Source: Parapedobacter lycopersici
GTDB lineage: Bacteria; Bacteroidota; Bacteroidia; Sphingobacteriales; Sphingobacteriaceae
Direction of reading: 5' to 3'
Length of the DNA stretch: 64,000 nucleotides
Assembly (NCBI RefSeq): GCF_024643285.1
Contig: NZ_JAMSLW010000005.1
Coordinates: 186,001 to 250,000, forward strand
How positions within the stretch are numbered: the stretch's first letter is position 1; every line of letters starts with the position of its first letter. Below are positions 15,230 through 24,795 of the stretch, piece by piece. Below the pieces are notes generated by a model, which had not been told where the DNA came from, made no database searches, and saw only the letters and a program-made list of their open reading frames with translations. The position numbers were made by a program, and so were the translations under genes.

Positions 15230-17713
15230 ATGAATATACGATCGGTATTATCCTTCCTCAGCATTTTTTTTATTTTCCATTATGCAATTGCTCAGTCGCA
15301 GCCTGCGATGAATGGCGCAGAAATCAAGCTGGCACTTAAAAAATTGAATACGCTGGGGTCGGTGCTTTATTTTGCCGCGCATCCGGACGATGAAAACACC
15401 CGGCTCATCTCGTGGTTGGCCAAAGAGCGACTATATCGTACGGGTTACCTGTCGCTTACCCGGGGAGACGGCGGACAGAACCTGATCGGCACAGAGCAGG
15501 GAGAGGAGCTGGGGTTGATCCGGACCAATGAGCTGCTGGCTGCCCGTCAGGTGGACGGCGGTGAGCAGTTTTTTTCCCGGGCCAATGATTTTGGATTCTC
15601 CAAGACGTATGACGAGACATTTGAATTCTGGGGTAAGGAGAATATTCTTGCGGATGCTGTGTGGGTAATTCGGAAATTCCGGCCCGATGTGATTATCACC
15701 CGGTTCCCACCGGACGAGCGCGCGGGTCACGGACAGCACCAGGCATCCGCAATACTGGCAATCGAAGCCTTTAAGGCCGCAGCAGATCCTAACCGGTTCC
15801 CCGAACAGCTGACTGAAGTATCGGTCTGGCAGGCAAAACGCCTGCTTTGGAACACATCCAATTTTAGTCTTGGGGAGGGCGCAACGTCATCTGATGGATT
15901 CCGAATGGATATCGGGGATTACAATCCGCTTCTGGGTCAGTCGTATGGTGAAATCGCTGCAGAAAGCCGGACGAATCACAAAAGCCAGGGATTCGGAGCG
16001 GCCCGTCAGCGGGGCGCTATCACGGAGCGTTTTGAATTGCTGGGCGGTGATCTGCCACAGCAAACCCTGTTGGACGGGGTGGAAACATCCTGGAGCCGGG
16101 TAGCCGGCAGCAAAAAGATACAGTCATTGGCAGCGAAACTTAATGCGGATTTTGACATTACCCATCCGGAAAAATCAATAGATGACCTGCTGGCACTGCT
16201 CCCGCTGGTGAATCAAATTACCGATGCACACTGGAAAACAGTAAAATCCGAAGAGTTGAAACAACTCATTCTAGCCTGTGGCGGAATATGGTTTGAAAGT
16301 TATGCCGCTGCACCTAAATTCGCCCTCGGCGAACAGGTACCTGTCCGGACAGCTTTTATTGTTCGGCGTCCTGGTATTCAGGCAGCAGTTGTTGGTGTCC
16401 GTGCAACGGGGGACGGGGAGATAAGCGAAACACCGGAAACAACTCTTCTTCCATATAATGAGCTGCACGAAGTATCTACGGTTTTCCATGCGGCCGCTCT
16501 TACTCAACCCTATTGGCTTAACCACCCCCATGGACTTGGCCGCTTTGCTATTGACCGTCAGACAGACGTAGGGTACCCGCAAAACCCGGATGGGCCCGCC
16601 ACGACGGTGGTACTCCGGATTAACGGCAAAGAAATCGCGTTCAAGCGGCCTATTGTTTATAAATATACCCACCCGGTACGGGGCGAAGTCTACGAGCCCC
16701 TGGCCATTTCCCCGCGCATAACGGCCAATATCGGCCAGCGGGCACTGGTGTTTAATGGCGATGAACCCAAAACCCTCCAGGTGATATTTACCGGGCACAC
16801 CCAGGGGTCGGTTTCGGCCACCGCATCCCTCCGCCTGCCGGAGGGATGGCGTGCAACGCCGGAACAGACTTCCCTACAATTTGCCTTGCCGGACGAAGAA
16901 CAAGCCGTCCAATTCACCATATATCCCGGCAAAACCGCTACGCTAACAGATTCCGTGTCTGTTGACCTGAAATACCCCGATACCGGGCAGGAAGCGCAAG
17001 CCTTCCGTGTAATCGACTATACACATATTCCCAAGATTACCTGGTTTCCTCCGGCCGCAGCCCGCTTAAGCAAAGTCGAAACCGGCATATCGGCACAGCG
17101 GATTGGTTACCTGCCGGGAGCAGGGGACCTGGTTCCACAGGCACTTCGCGAAATTGGCCTGGAGGTCGATCTGCTGAACGAGCGTGACGTCACTGCCGAA
17201 AAGCTTTCCCAATACGATGCCATTGTTACCGGGGTCCGGTTGTATAATGTAAATGACCGGATGCGGTATATGCATCCGCGATTACTGGAATACGTCGAAA
17301 ACGGCGGGACATTGGTTGTTCAGTACAACACCACCGGCGGACTATCCATGGACGGCATCGGGCCATATCCGTTTACGCTTACACGCAATAGGGTTACCGA
17401 TGAAACGGCTACCGTAACTTTTCTGGAGCCGGAAAGCCGCGTGCTTCATTTTCCGAATGAAATAACCGCCGCCGATTTTGAGGGATGGATACAGGAGCGG
17501 GGCCTTTACTTTGTGGGTGAGGCCGATGAACGCTACCAGCGCCCGTTGCGGATGGCCGACCCCGGAGAACAGGCCTACAACGGCTCCCTGTTAGTTACAC
17601 CCTATGGGAAAGGTAACTTTGTTTATACATCACTCTCTTTTTTCAGGCAATTGCCCGTCGGAGTGCCGGGCGCTTATAGATTATTTGTAAATTTGCTCGC
17701 CAAACGCAATTGA
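15230..17713 (+). CDS. Secreted LmbE/PIG-L-type deacetylase with C-terminal GATase-like domain
   Basis: 827 residues with a signal peptide (about residues 1-21, ending AIAQ). The N-terminal domain has the zinc motif AHPDDEN near residue 46 and the later GHGQHQAS, as in deacetylases that act on N-acetylglucosaminyl compounds. A beta-rich middle follows, and the last ~230 residues (from TWFPPAAARL) resemble a class I glutamine-amidotransferase-like fold without an obvious catalytic cysteine. The substrate is unknown; periplasmic location makes a sugar or cell-wall amide more likely than bacillithiol synthesis. It begins an operon with two small membrane proteins and a symporter. Confidence 0.88.
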   Translation: MNIRSVLSFLSIFFIFHYAIAQSQPAMNGAEIKLALKKLNTLGSVLYFAAHPDDENTRLISWLAKERLYRTGYLSLTRGDGGQNLIGTEQGEELGLIRTNELLAARQVDGGEQFFSRANDFGFSKTYDETFEFWGKENILADAVWVIRKFRPDVIITRFPPDERAGHGQHQASAILAIEAFKAAADPNRFPEQLTEVSVWQAKRLLWNTSNFSLGEGATSSDGFRMDIGDYNPLLGQSYGEIAAESRTNHKSQGFGAARQRGAITERFELLGGDLPQQTLLDGVETSWSRVAGSKKIQSLAAKLNADFDITHPEKSIDDLLALLPLVNQITDAHWKTVKSEELKQLILACGGIWFESYAAAPKFALGEQVPVRTAFIVRRPGIQAAVVGVRATGDGEISETPETTLLPYNELHEVSTVFHAAALTQPYWLNHPHGLGRFAIDRQTDVGYPQNPDGPATTVVLRINGKEIAFKRPIVYKYTHPVRGEVYEPLAISPRITANIGQRALVFNGDEPKTLQVIFTGHTQGSVSATASLRLPEGWRATPEQTSLQFALPDEEQAVQFTIYPGKTATLTDSVSVDLKYPDTGQEAQAFRVIDYTHIPKITWFPPAAARLSKVETGISAQRIGYLPGAGDLVPQALREIGLEVDLLNERDVTAEKLSQYDAIVTGVRLYNVNDRMRYMHPRLLEYVENGGTLVVQYNTTGGLSMDGIGPYPFTLTRNRVTDETATVTFLEPESRVLHFPNEITAADFEGWIQERGLYFVGEADERYQRPLRMADPGEQAYNGSLLVTPYGKGNFVYTSLSFFRQLPVGVPGAYRLFVNLLAKRN

Positions 17714-17716
17714 ATC

Positions 17717-17920
17717 ATGGAAAAACAACTTGAAAATCACGGTGTAGAAGTGAAAAATGTGAACAGCACCTTCTATCTATTGGGCATACTGTTCGGTGGC
17801 ATAACCGGAGGTTACATCCAGGAAACGGTGCTGGGTGCAGTAATAGGCATCGTGATAGGCCTTATTTTCAGTGCCTTTTTCGTAAGGGTGCTCCTCAACG
17901 GCCGGTCGCATGACCGATAA
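17717..17920 (+). CDS. Small membrane protein (67 aa)
   Basis: 67 residues with a hydrophilic start and two glycine-rich hydrophobic segments (about residues 18-33 and 38-58). It begins three bases after the deacetylase stop and overlaps the following 39-residue gene. No family recognised. The tight packing suggests an accessory subunit for the deacetylase or the symporter. Confidence 0.7.
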   Translation: MEKQLENHGVEVKNVNSTFYLLGILFGGITGGYIQETVLGAVIGIVIGLIFSAFFVRVLLNGRSHDR

Positions 17921-18029
17921 GGGACTGCCTCCCTTTATCCGCTCCTGGAAGCGCTTCTACTGGATCATCGTGTTCTGGCTGCTCTTCCTTATCCTCCTGT
18001 TTTTCTTATTCACGATCTATTTTGAATGA
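17910..18029 (+). CDS. Very small single-pass membrane protein (39 aa)
   Basis: ATG 17910 to TGA 18027-18029 encodes 39 residues. The start MTDKGLPPFIRSWKRFYW is polar/basic, then about 20 strongly hydrophobic residues (I, V, F, L), ending TIYFE. The frame overlaps the previous gene by 11 bases and the symporter start by four (ATGA), which is the signature of translational coupling. This resembles the small partner subunits of some sodium:solute symporters (for example the DUF4212 or YhdT-type partners), but no sequence match can be claimed. Confidence 0.7.
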   Translation: MTDKGLPPFIRSWKRFYWIIVFWLLFLILLFFLFTIYFE

Positions 18030-19732
18030 GCAATATAGATTGGATAGTACTGTTTTGTACCCTCTCCCTGATCGTAATATACGGCGTATATAAGAGCAGG
18101 GGGATCCGGAATATCGACGGTTACCTGCTGGGGAATAAATCGCTCCCTTGGTATCACGTCGCCCTGTCGGTCATGGCCACCCAGGCGAGTGCCATTACCT
18201 TCCTTTCGGCTCCGGGGCTGGCCTATACCTCGGGGATGAGTTTCGTACAGTTCTATTTTGGCCTTCCGCTAGCCATGATTTTGCTGAGCATCACGTTTGT
18301 CCCCATTTTTCACCGGCTACGCGTTTTTACCGCCTATGAATTTTTAGAAAAGCGGTTTGACGTACGTACGCGGGTCTTCACCGCTTTCCTATTTTTAGTC
18401 CAGCGCGGGATATCCACCGGCATTACCATCTATGCACCGGCGATTATCCTATCGAGCATACTACAGATCAACGTAACCTATACAACGCTGTTTATCGGCA
18501 CGCTGGTCATTCTTTATACCGTATACGGTGGGACAAAAGCAGTGTCATATACCCAGTTGCTGCAGATGAGCATCATCTTTGGCGGGCTGCTTACCGCAGG
18601 GATGCTGGTAATCTATTTGCTGCCCAGCGATATCGGCTTGGTAAAAGCATTGCATATCGCCGGGAAGTCCGGCAAGACCAATGCGATTGATCTTTCCTTC
18701 GACTGGAATAATCAATACACGCTCTGGAGCGGGATTCTTGGCGGCTTTTTTCTGCAGCTTTCCTATTTTGGTACAGATCAGAGTCAGGTTGGCCGCTACC
18801 TCACAGGCTCGTCTATCCGGGATAGCCGGATCGGGTTGCTTATGAATGGGCTGCTGAAGGTGCCCATGCAATTTGCCATTCTGCTTATTGGCATACTGGT
18901 ATTTGCTTACTACCAGTATAACAGTCCACCCATTTTTTTCAATAAGTTCGAGCTGAACAAAATTGAAAACAGCCAATATGGCCCCGAGGTAGCCAAGCTG
19001 GAAGCCGCACATCAGCAGGTTTTCCAGGAAAAACAGGCACACATCAACAAGCTTACCACAGCGCTTGACCAGGAGGATGATGCGGCTGTAGCAGAGGCCC
19101 GGACGCAATTACATGCGGCGGACAAACAGGCGAAAACGATACGGGAAGATCTGGTCGCCCTTATGCAGAAAAATGATAAAGCAGCGGACACCAATGATAA
19201 TAATTATATTTTTCTCTCCTTTGTCACCGACAATTTTCCCAAGGGACTGATCGGGCTCTTGATTGCCATTGTTTTCATGGCGTCGATGGGGGCTACTGCA
19301 AGCGCTATCAACTCCCTGGCTTCCACAACTGTTATCGATATTTATAAGCGCTTCGTCCGCAAAAAGGGGAGTGAGCAGGGTTACCTTTCTGCTTCCCGGA
19401 TTTTTACATTGGTCTGGGGAATATTCTGCGTGATCATCGCGCTTTATGCCAGTCGCTTAGGCAACCTGCTGGAGGCCGTAAACATTCTCGGCTCCCTTTT
19501 TTACGGCACCATACTGGGCATATTTGTCGTTGCCTTTTACATCAAAAAGGCAGGGGCCAAAGCGGTCTTATGTGCAGCTGTCCTCACGGAGTTCATCGTC
19601 GTTTCCCTCTGGCTGGCAGACGTGATGGCATTTCTTTGGCTAAACTTGGTCGGCTGTGCAGGCGTTGTACTGTTTGCATTACTTTTCCAGTCGCTTCCAC
19701 TTACCACCAAAAGGCAACCGGCACAGCGTTAA
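18026..19732 (+). CDS. Sodium:solute symporter (SSS family) with hydrophilic insert
   Basis: 568 residues, about 13 transmembrane helices with the SSS pattern (N-terminal IDGYLLGNKSLPWYHVALS, then QASAITFLSAPGLAY). Between helices 8 and 9, roughly residues 310-395, lies a charged helical insert (KLEAAHQQVFQEKQAHIN onwards), predicted to be a coiled coil in the cytoplasm or periplasm. The substrate cannot be read; neighbouring LmbE-type deacetylase suggests a sugar or amino-sugar product. Start ATG 18026 overlaps the preceding stop. Confidence 0.88.
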   Translation: MSNIDWIVLFCTLSLIVIYGVYKSRGIRNIDGYLLGNKSLPWYHVALSVMATQASAITFLSAPGLAYTSGMSFVQFYFGLPLAMILLSITFVPIFHRLRVFTAYEFLEKRFDVRTRVFTAFLFLVQRGISTGITIYAPAIILSSILQINVTYTTLFIGTLVILYTVYGGTKAVSYTQLLQMSIIFGGLLTAGMLVIYLLPSDIGLVKALHIAGKSGKTNAIDLSFDWNNQYTLWSGILGGFFLQLSYFGTDQSQVGRYLTGSSIRDSRIGLLMNGLLKVPMQFAILLIGILVFAYYQYNSPPIFFNKFELNKIENSQYGPEVAKLEAAHQQVFQEKQAHINKLTTALDQEDDAAVAEARTQLHAADKQAKTIREDLVALMQKNDKAADTNDNNYIFLSFVTDNFPKGLIGLLIAIVFMASMGATASAINSLASTTVIDIYKRFVRKKGSEQGYLSASRIFTLVWGIFCVIIALYASRLGNLLEAVNILGSLFYGTILGIFVVAFYIKKAGAKAVLCAAVLTEFIVVSLWLADVMAFLWLNLVGCAGVVLFALLFQSLPLTTKRQPAQR

Positions 19733-19751
19733 CGCATCGTTGCGGCACGGC

Positions 19752-20633
19752 TTAGTATTTCAGATATAAATTATACAAAACCTGCAGATCATGCGGGGTC
19801 AGTTCAGGACTTAAGTCCTGCTGGATATACCGCCGTTTAAAGGCCACAATAGCAGCATTAAGGTCGCTGATGTCGTAGCCGATTATCCGAAGTGCATCAC
19901 GGGGATTGAAATTTGCCGGCGGTTCCTCCAGGTGCTCATCCGGCCAAAGGCCGAAGCCCCGCTCCGCAAGCTTTTCCCAGGGGAAAAGCACGCTGGGATC
20001 GTTTTTACGGGTGGGCGCGATGTCGCCATGCGCCAAAAAATTAACGGCCGGAATACGATAAGTGGTTTTAAGCTTTTCCAGTAACTGGAGCAGGCTGTAG
20101 ATCTGGGCATCCGGAAACGGCTCGCTTCCGTTATTGTCCAGTTCGATGCCAAGCGAAACCGAATTGAGATCGGTTACGTTTCCCCATTTCCCTGCCCCTG
20201 CATGCCAGCCCCGCAGGTAGTCATTGAGCAACTGATACACCTCGCCATCGCGTCCGATCACATAATGTGCGCTTACCTGTGTATGCGGCACAGTAAAGGT
20301 ATGCAGGGTTTGCTCCAGGCTATCCTGTGCCGTATGGTGAATGACCACATAATTGGGCTTGCGCAGGTTAAAATTGATCGTTCCTACCCAAGGCTGCTCA
20401 CGCTGCGCTGTACGCGGTGAGAAAACCACGGTATCCATGAGTGAGTCGTATGTGGCTGTCGGTGCCGGGAGAGGTGGCGGTAGCGGCTGTCTGATTTCCG
20501 CGGCCAATGCCTTCACCTGTTCCGTGTACTGTTTGTTGGTTTTTGCGTAACGGTTCGTACTGCACCCTGCCAAAACGAGGCATGCAGACAAGAGCAATGC
20601 AAAATCATATCGCCGATAAACAAACACACTCAT
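19752..20633 (-). CDS. N-acetylmuramoyl-L-alanine amidase lipoprotein (Amidase_2)
   Basis: 293 residues from ATG 20633. A lipobox LAGC near residue 22 predicts an outer-membrane or periplasmic lipoprotein. The AmpD-like zinc domain shows PNYVVIHHTAQDS (first His ligand), the middle segment GRDGEVYQLL and NFLAHGDIAPTRKNDPS (later His/Asp). It cleaves the bond between MurNAc and the stem peptide in peptidoglycan fragments. The longer upstream frame (to 20702) is not needed because the signal sequence begins at MSVFVYRR. It overlaps no gene; DUF3078 lies 7 bases upstream on the same strand, so the two are one operon. Confidence 0.9.
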   Translation of the reverse strand: MSVFVYRRYDFALLLSACLVLAGCSTNRYAKTNKQYTEQVKALAAEIRQPLPPPLPAPTATYDSLMDTVVFSPRTAQREQPWVGTINFNLRKPNYVVIHHTAQDSLEQTLHTFTVPHTQVSAHYVIGRDGEVYQLLNDYLRGWHAGAGKWGNVTDLNSVSLGIELDNNGSEPFPDAQIYSLLQLLEKLKTTYRIPAVNFLAHGDIAPTRKNDPSVLFPWEKLAERGFGLWPDEHLEEPPANFNPRDALRIIGYDISDLNAAIVAFKRRYIQQDLSPELTPHDLQVLYNLYLKY

Positions 20634-20640
20634 TGGAGGT

Positions 20641-21624
20641 CTATTTTGGAATTTTATACAGCAGACCGAGCGCCAGTGTCTGGCTCGTTTGTACTGCGCC
20701 ATCCATCCGGCTATCGTACAGGATAATGCCGTTGAGCGTGACGTTTACAATCCGCGTGACGCGTGCGGTCAACGTGGCATCCAAACGGTGCGCAGGGTCG
20801 CTTAGTTCGTTGTAGTTGGCAAACAGGTTATAGCGGCTTTTCAGGTTGAAGTTCTCTCCCAAGTCCCGGTCCAGGTTGGCGGTAAGCTGGAACGCAAGGT
20901 CATTACGGAATCGCTTCCCGGGCTCAACCCCAAACCGGGGTTCCAGTATCGGCAGGAGCCTGTCGTCCATAATAAACGTTTGCCTGGCAGTACCCGTACC
21001 GAACCGCAACGAAAAGGTTTCGTCCGGTTTAAACTCCAAACCGAGTGATTCGGTGATGTAACCTGGTGCCATGAAGTTAGAGATGAGTCCGGTGATGCTA
21101 TCCCGCCCGTCGCTTGACGTCCCGTAGGAATAACCCACATCAAACTGGGTTTCAAAAGTCAACGCGGTATAGAGTGACCAGTTCTTGGCAATTTTTACCG
21201 ACAATTTATTGTCCCAGAAAATCCGGTCGTTGTTTTTGCGTGCAAATTGATCCCGGTTCTTCACCTTACCGTACTGCAAGGCCAGTTCGGTAACAAAATT
21301 CGTGTTGTTGCGCGTATAGTCTGACTTATGGCTGATCAACGCCCCAACCGAAATGGAGTTCACCCCACCGGCATTCCAGTTCTCACTGAAGGAAGACTGG
21401 TTGACATTGATTCCAAAAGAAGACCAGTGACGCCAGTAGATTACCCGTAAATCCAATGGCGACTGCGGGAGCGTCACTGGGCGCACCGCCAACACCGGCA
21501 CCTCCACTTTCAGGCTATTGGTATCGGGCTTGTGGCGCAATTCATCCAGGTTGTACGTTTGGGCACCAGCAACGGAAACGCCACATACCAGCAAAAAGTA
21601 TAGCGAAAAATAAATGTGTTTCAT
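20641..21624 (-). CDS. DUF3078 outer-membrane barrel protein
   Basis: 327 residues with a signal peptide (ending VAGAQ) and alternating beta-strand patterns throughout. The block IYWRHWSSFGINVNQSSFSENW is typical of DUF3078 proteins of Bacteroidota. The family is thought to form an outer-membrane beta barrel; the cargo or ligand is unknown. It precedes the amidase, linking it to cell-wall or envelope maintenance. Confidence 0.88.
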   Translation of the reverse strand: MKHIYFSLYFLLVCGVSVAGAQTYNLDELRHKPDTNSLKVEVPVLAVRPVTLPQSPLDLRVIYWRHWSSFGINVNQSSFSENWNAGGVNSISVGALISHKSDYTRNNTNFVTELALQYGKVKNRDQFARKNNDRIFWDNKLSVKIAKNWSLYTALTFETQFDVGYSYGTSSDGRDSITGLISNFMAPGYITESLGLEFKPDETFSLRFGTGTARQTFIMDDRLLPILEPRFGVEPGKRFRNDLAFQLTANLDRDLGENFNLKSRYNLFANYNELSDPAHRLDATLTARVTRIVNVTLNGIILYDSRMDGAVQTSQTLALGLLYKIPK

Positions 21625-21723
21625 ATCCGGGACTAAATTAACAAATATCGTGCTGTTTTTGATTTCTTGGTATACGGTTCCTAAAATGTGTGTGCCAGCT
21701 ATGGGTATAAAACTGTCTGTCTC

Positions 21724-22470
21724 TTAATTTCCTGCCGGAAAACGTGGAATGCGATTCAGTTCTGGGTTCTGCTTGTAACGGACAAACGATTCACGGATGT
21801 AGAATGCCAGGTTGTAATCGTTTGCACTCAACACAAAATAGTATGACGGGCGGTACTGCTGCATAAAATCAACCAGTTTTTCATCCGTTAAACCGGTAAC
21901 CTGTGCCACTAACTCCGGTGTAAACCGGTAGCTGATGACCGACTCACGGTAATCGCGCTCAATAATCTCCTGCAGGCGCCGGGCATTCTTTCCTTCGCGG
22001 CTGATCAGGTTATACAGGGCGTCAATACTCAACCCGCTTCCGGTAGGGCCTACGGAAAAAATCGATCCCGCGCTACCTTTGGAATAAGCCGTGCTGTACT
22101 CCCGCTTATTTTGCAGCAGCTGCTCTTCAGGGCTGCGCCGCGCAATAACCGACACTTCATCAATCCAGATCGAGGATCTTTCCATGTTAAATAAAACGAC
22201 GTCGTGGTCACCAACGGCCAGCGTGTCCGGGAAATAACCTTTGGCGGCAGCAATGAGTACGTCGCCGCGGCTGGCCGGGATATCAAATTCACCGCGCAGA
22301 TTGTTAAACCCGCCCGCATCATTGGCCGTATTATAGATGTATACCTGTGCAATGCGCTGCTTGGTATGCTTGTCAAACACAATGCCCTGAATAGCTTTCT
22401 GGGCCATCGTATAATGTGGCAAAAGCAGGAGCCACAGCCCAACACATAAAAAACCAAACGTATGCTTCAC
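21724..22470 (-). CDS. Secreted protein with carboxypeptidase-like regulatory domain
   Basis: 248 residues, GTG start at 22468-22470, signal peptide ending TMAQ. The first third after the signal (QGIVFDKHTKQRIAQVYIYNT) matches the CarboxypepD_reg-like beta-sandwich found at the start of TonB receptors and other Bacteroidota envelope proteins. The rest has no recognised domain and is helical. A -7 box with one mismatch lies five bases before the start. Envelope-structure role is inferred only from location among cell-wall genes. Confidence 0.8.
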   Translation of the reverse strand: MKHTFGFLCVGLWLLLLPHYTMAQKAIQGIVFDKHTKQRIAQVYIYNTANDAGGFNNLRGEFDIPASRGDVLIAAAKGYFPDTLAVGDHDVVLFNMERSSIWIDEVSVIARRSPEEQLLQNKREYSTAYSKGSAGSIFSVGPTGSGLSIDALYNLISREGKNARRLQEIIERDYRESVISYRFTPELVAQVTGLTDEKLVDFMQQYRPSYYFVLSANDYNLAFYIRESFVRYKQNPELNRIPRFPAGN

Positions 22471-22559
22471 TGTCGTAAAACTACGGTTAAGTTTGGAGTT
22501 GGCGAAAAAATTAACATCATTTTACAGTTCCATTCGCCTAGCCCGTTAACCCCGCGGTC

Positions 22560-23405
22560 CTAAAGGGATACCAGAATCAATTGCCCGATAAAAAGGGATT
22601 CGGTTTTTAGTCCGTTCAGGTCCATCAGCTCATTGGTGGACATGCCATATTTTCTGGCGATACCGGCTAGGGTATCCCCCGATTTTACTTCATGTACCTC
22701 AATTGCCACCGGTGGTTTGGCCTCTTCCACCTGCGGCTCCTCCGGTATTTTTTCCACGATCTCGGTCTGGACTTTTTCTTCGCGTGCCACCTTGGCTACC
22801 TGGGATTCGGGACGGTCATAGCGGTAAAGCTCATAACGCTCGATCAGGCTGATCAGCATATCGGCATACTTGGGGTTGGTAGCATAACCTGCGGCTCTCA
22901 GTCCCCTGGCCCATCCCTTGTAGTCGTCTTTGTCGAGTTCAAAGAGTGAAGCATACCGGCTGCGCAGTAAAAACTGGGAATGGTCTCTGAACGAGTCTTC
23001 CGCCCGCTCATATACACGGAAACAGTCGTTTCTCCGGTCGTCGTCTTTATATGCCTTCCTGCCTGACCATTCCGACGTGCATTTAATCCCGAAATGATTA
23101 TGCGCTTCCCGCGCCAGCATGCTGTTGCCGTTACCCGATTCAAGGAGCGCCTGCGCGAGCTTGATGCTTGCCGGAATCCCGTATTCGTTCATTTCCTCAA
23201 TGGCAATTGCTTTATATTGCTCGATATAATCGTAGCCCGACAGGCTGGTATATGCCCGAGCGGGCCGGCCTGTTTCCCGCGTTTCGGTGCCGCCCGTACC
23301 CGAACCTGGCGGCTTCACTACCCGTGGGTTCTGCAATACTTCATGTTTAGACAGGCACGAAGCGAGCACCAATGGAAGAAGGAAAAGATAAACCCGGATT
23401 CTCAT
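22560..23405 (-). CDS. LysM glucosaminidase lipoprotein
   Basis: 281 residues from ATG 23405. Lipobox LASC near residue 16. The middle domain is a glucosaminidase (family GH73-like): IKLAQALLESGNGNSMLA with the catalytic Glu, then HNHFGIKC and FRVYERAEDSFRDHSQFL. One LysM repeat at the C-terminus (VKSGDTLAGIARKYGMSTNELM) binds glycan. It cuts the N-acetylglucosamine side of peptidoglycan. It is paired with a second, shorter homologue upstream, with 7 bases between them. Confidence 0.93.
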   Translation of the reverse strand: MRIRVYLFLLPLVLASCLSKHEVLQNPRVVKPPGSGTGGTETRETGRPARAYTSLSGYDYIEQYKAIAIEEMNEYGIPASIKLAQALLESGNGNSMLAREAHNHFGIKCTSEWSGRKAYKDDDRRNDCFRVYERAEDSFRDHSQFLLRSRYASLFELDKDDYKGWARGLRAAGYATNPKYADMLISLIERYELYRYDRPESQVAKVAREEKVQTEIVEKIPEEPQVEEAKPPVAIEVHEVKSGDTLAGIARKYGMSTNELMDLNGLKTESLFIGQLILVSL

Positions 23406-23412
23406 GTTACTT

Positions 23413-24096
23413 TTACAAAAAAAGTTGCTGACCAATCTGCAGCCGTGAATTTGACAGCCCATTATTCAGCTGTAAGGCTTTAACGGTGGTGCCGTGCCTG
23501 CGGGCAATGGCGGACAGGGTATCGCCTTTCTTTACTACATATATTTCCGGTTCGGACGATAAATCAGCATCCGTGGTTTCCGCCTCAGCACCATCCACCC
23601 GGTCAAACGCATCGAGATTATACTTTTGGATCATGCCCAGTACCTTCGCCGACCAGGAGGGGCTCTGTGCGTAACCCGACCGGGCGATACCGCGCACCCA
23701 CTCGCGGTATTCATGGGATTCATGTTCTTCAAACAGTTCCTGTGTGCTCTCGCGTCTTTTGAGAAAATCAATGAAATCCTGATACGATTCTTCCACGGAA
23801 TCGTATCCTTTGTAGGCCGAACGGATAACTTTGCTGTTATTCGGCCCTTTGATGCCAAAATGATTGTTGAGGTGGTGCGCAATCCGGCTATTCCCATACG
23901 CGCTTTCATGCATGGCAATGGCCAGGATAATACTTGCTGGCAGGCCATGCGTCCTCATGGAGTTAATGGCCATGTCTTTATATTGCTGAATGTAGGCTGC
24001 AGGCGAAATCTGCTGTGCTGCCGCCTGCATGATTCCGATAATCATAAGTCCACCTACCAGGCACCATGTGCGCAATACGCTGTTTATTTTCTTCAT
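23413..24096 (-). CDS. LysM glucosaminidase (second copy)
   Basis: 227 residues from ATG 24094-24096; a TTG two codons earlier is rejected. Signal peptide ending QAAAQ, glucosaminidase domain (SIILAIAMHESAYGNSRIA, NHFGIKG, YDSVEESYQDFIDFL) and one LysM (VKKGDTLSAIARRHGTTVKAL). A paralogue of the downstream gene, probably from a tandem duplication; unlike that copy it lacks a lipobox and should be soluble in the periplasm or secreted. Confidence 0.93.
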   Translation of the reverse strand: MKKINSVLRTWCLVGGLMIIGIMQAAAQQISPAAYIQQYKDMAINSMRTHGLPASIILAIAMHESAYGNSRIAHHLNNHFGIKGPNNSKVIRSAYKGYDSVEESYQDFIDFLKRRESTQELFEEHESHEYREWVRGIARSGYAQSPSWSAKVLGMIQKYNLDAFDRVDGAEAETTDADLSSEPEIYVVKKGDTLSAIARRHGTTVKALQLNNGLSNSRLQIGQQLFL

Positions 24097-24117
24097 AACC
24101 AAATGGGTTGGTTTTCC

Positions 24118-24753
24118 TTACCGTTTCCGCAGCACAAAAACACCATCACGAATGGGAAGGATCAGTTTATCAATACGTTCGTCCACTGTTAATTTCTGGT
24201 TTAGTGTTGCGATTTGCCGGGTCTGTACATCGGAATCGCCGGCCGCGATCTTTCCTTTCCAAAGTACATTATCGATCAGGATCAGGCTGCCCTTCCGGCT
24301 TTTCTCGAGCACGAGCTCGTAATATAAATGGTTGTTTTTCTTGTCGGCGTCAATGAAGGCGAGGTCAAAAGGCCCCGCTAATTCCGGGATAATGGTGGCC
24401 GCGTCGCCGATATGATAATGGATGGATTCTCCGTTGGGGGCCGCTGCGAAATAACCGCGTACCCGGTCTTCCAGTTCGGGGTTGATGTCTATGGTATGCA
24501 ATACACCATCGGCGGCAAGCCCTTCGGCCAGGCATAACGTCGCATAGCCGGTGAAGGTGCCCACTTCCAGGATCTGCTTTGGAGCAACCAGCTTACTTAG
24601 CAGCGCCAGCAGCCTACCCTGGTAATGCCCCGATAGCATATGAGGCCGGGTTTCCCTGAGGTAGGTATCCCTGTGAATACGCTTTAATAATTCGGGTTCA
24701 GCATCACAGGTACCTTCCAGATAGCCCGTTAACATGTCATCGAACATATCCAT
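24118..24753 (-). CDS. O-methyltransferase (catechol/caffeoyl-CoA-type)
   Basis: 211 residues from ATG 24751-24753. SAM-binding block ILEVGTFTGYATLCLAEGL near residue 62, then TIDINPELEDRV and the metal-binding AFIDADKKNNHLYYE and DNVLWKGKI. This is the class I divalent-metal-dependent O-methyltransferase family; the natural acceptor is not known. A perfect -7 box (TACATTTG) ends six bases before the ATG, so the mRNA is probably leaderless. The farther TTG at 24762 would lie inside that box. Confidence 0.92.
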   Translation of the reverse strand: MDMFDDMLTGYLEGTCDAEPELLKRIHRDTYLRETRPHMLSGHYQGRLLALLSKLVAPKQILEVGTFTGYATLCLAEGLAADGVLHTIDINPELEDRVRGYFAAAPNGESIHYHIGDAATIIPELAGPFDLAFIDADKKNNHLYYELVLEKSRKGSLILIDNVLWKGKIAAGDSDVQTRQIATLNQKLTVDERIDKLILPIRDGVFVLRKR

Positions 24754-24759
24754 CGGACA

Positions 24760-24767
24760 CAAATGTA
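24760..24767 (-). promoter_or_regulatory. -7 box of the O-methyltransferase gene
   Basis: Minus-strand TACATTTG, perfect match; six bases (TGTCCG) separate it from the ATG. Confidence 0.6.
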
Positions 24768-24795
24768 AGGAAGATGGACGAAAACTGAAAGAAGT

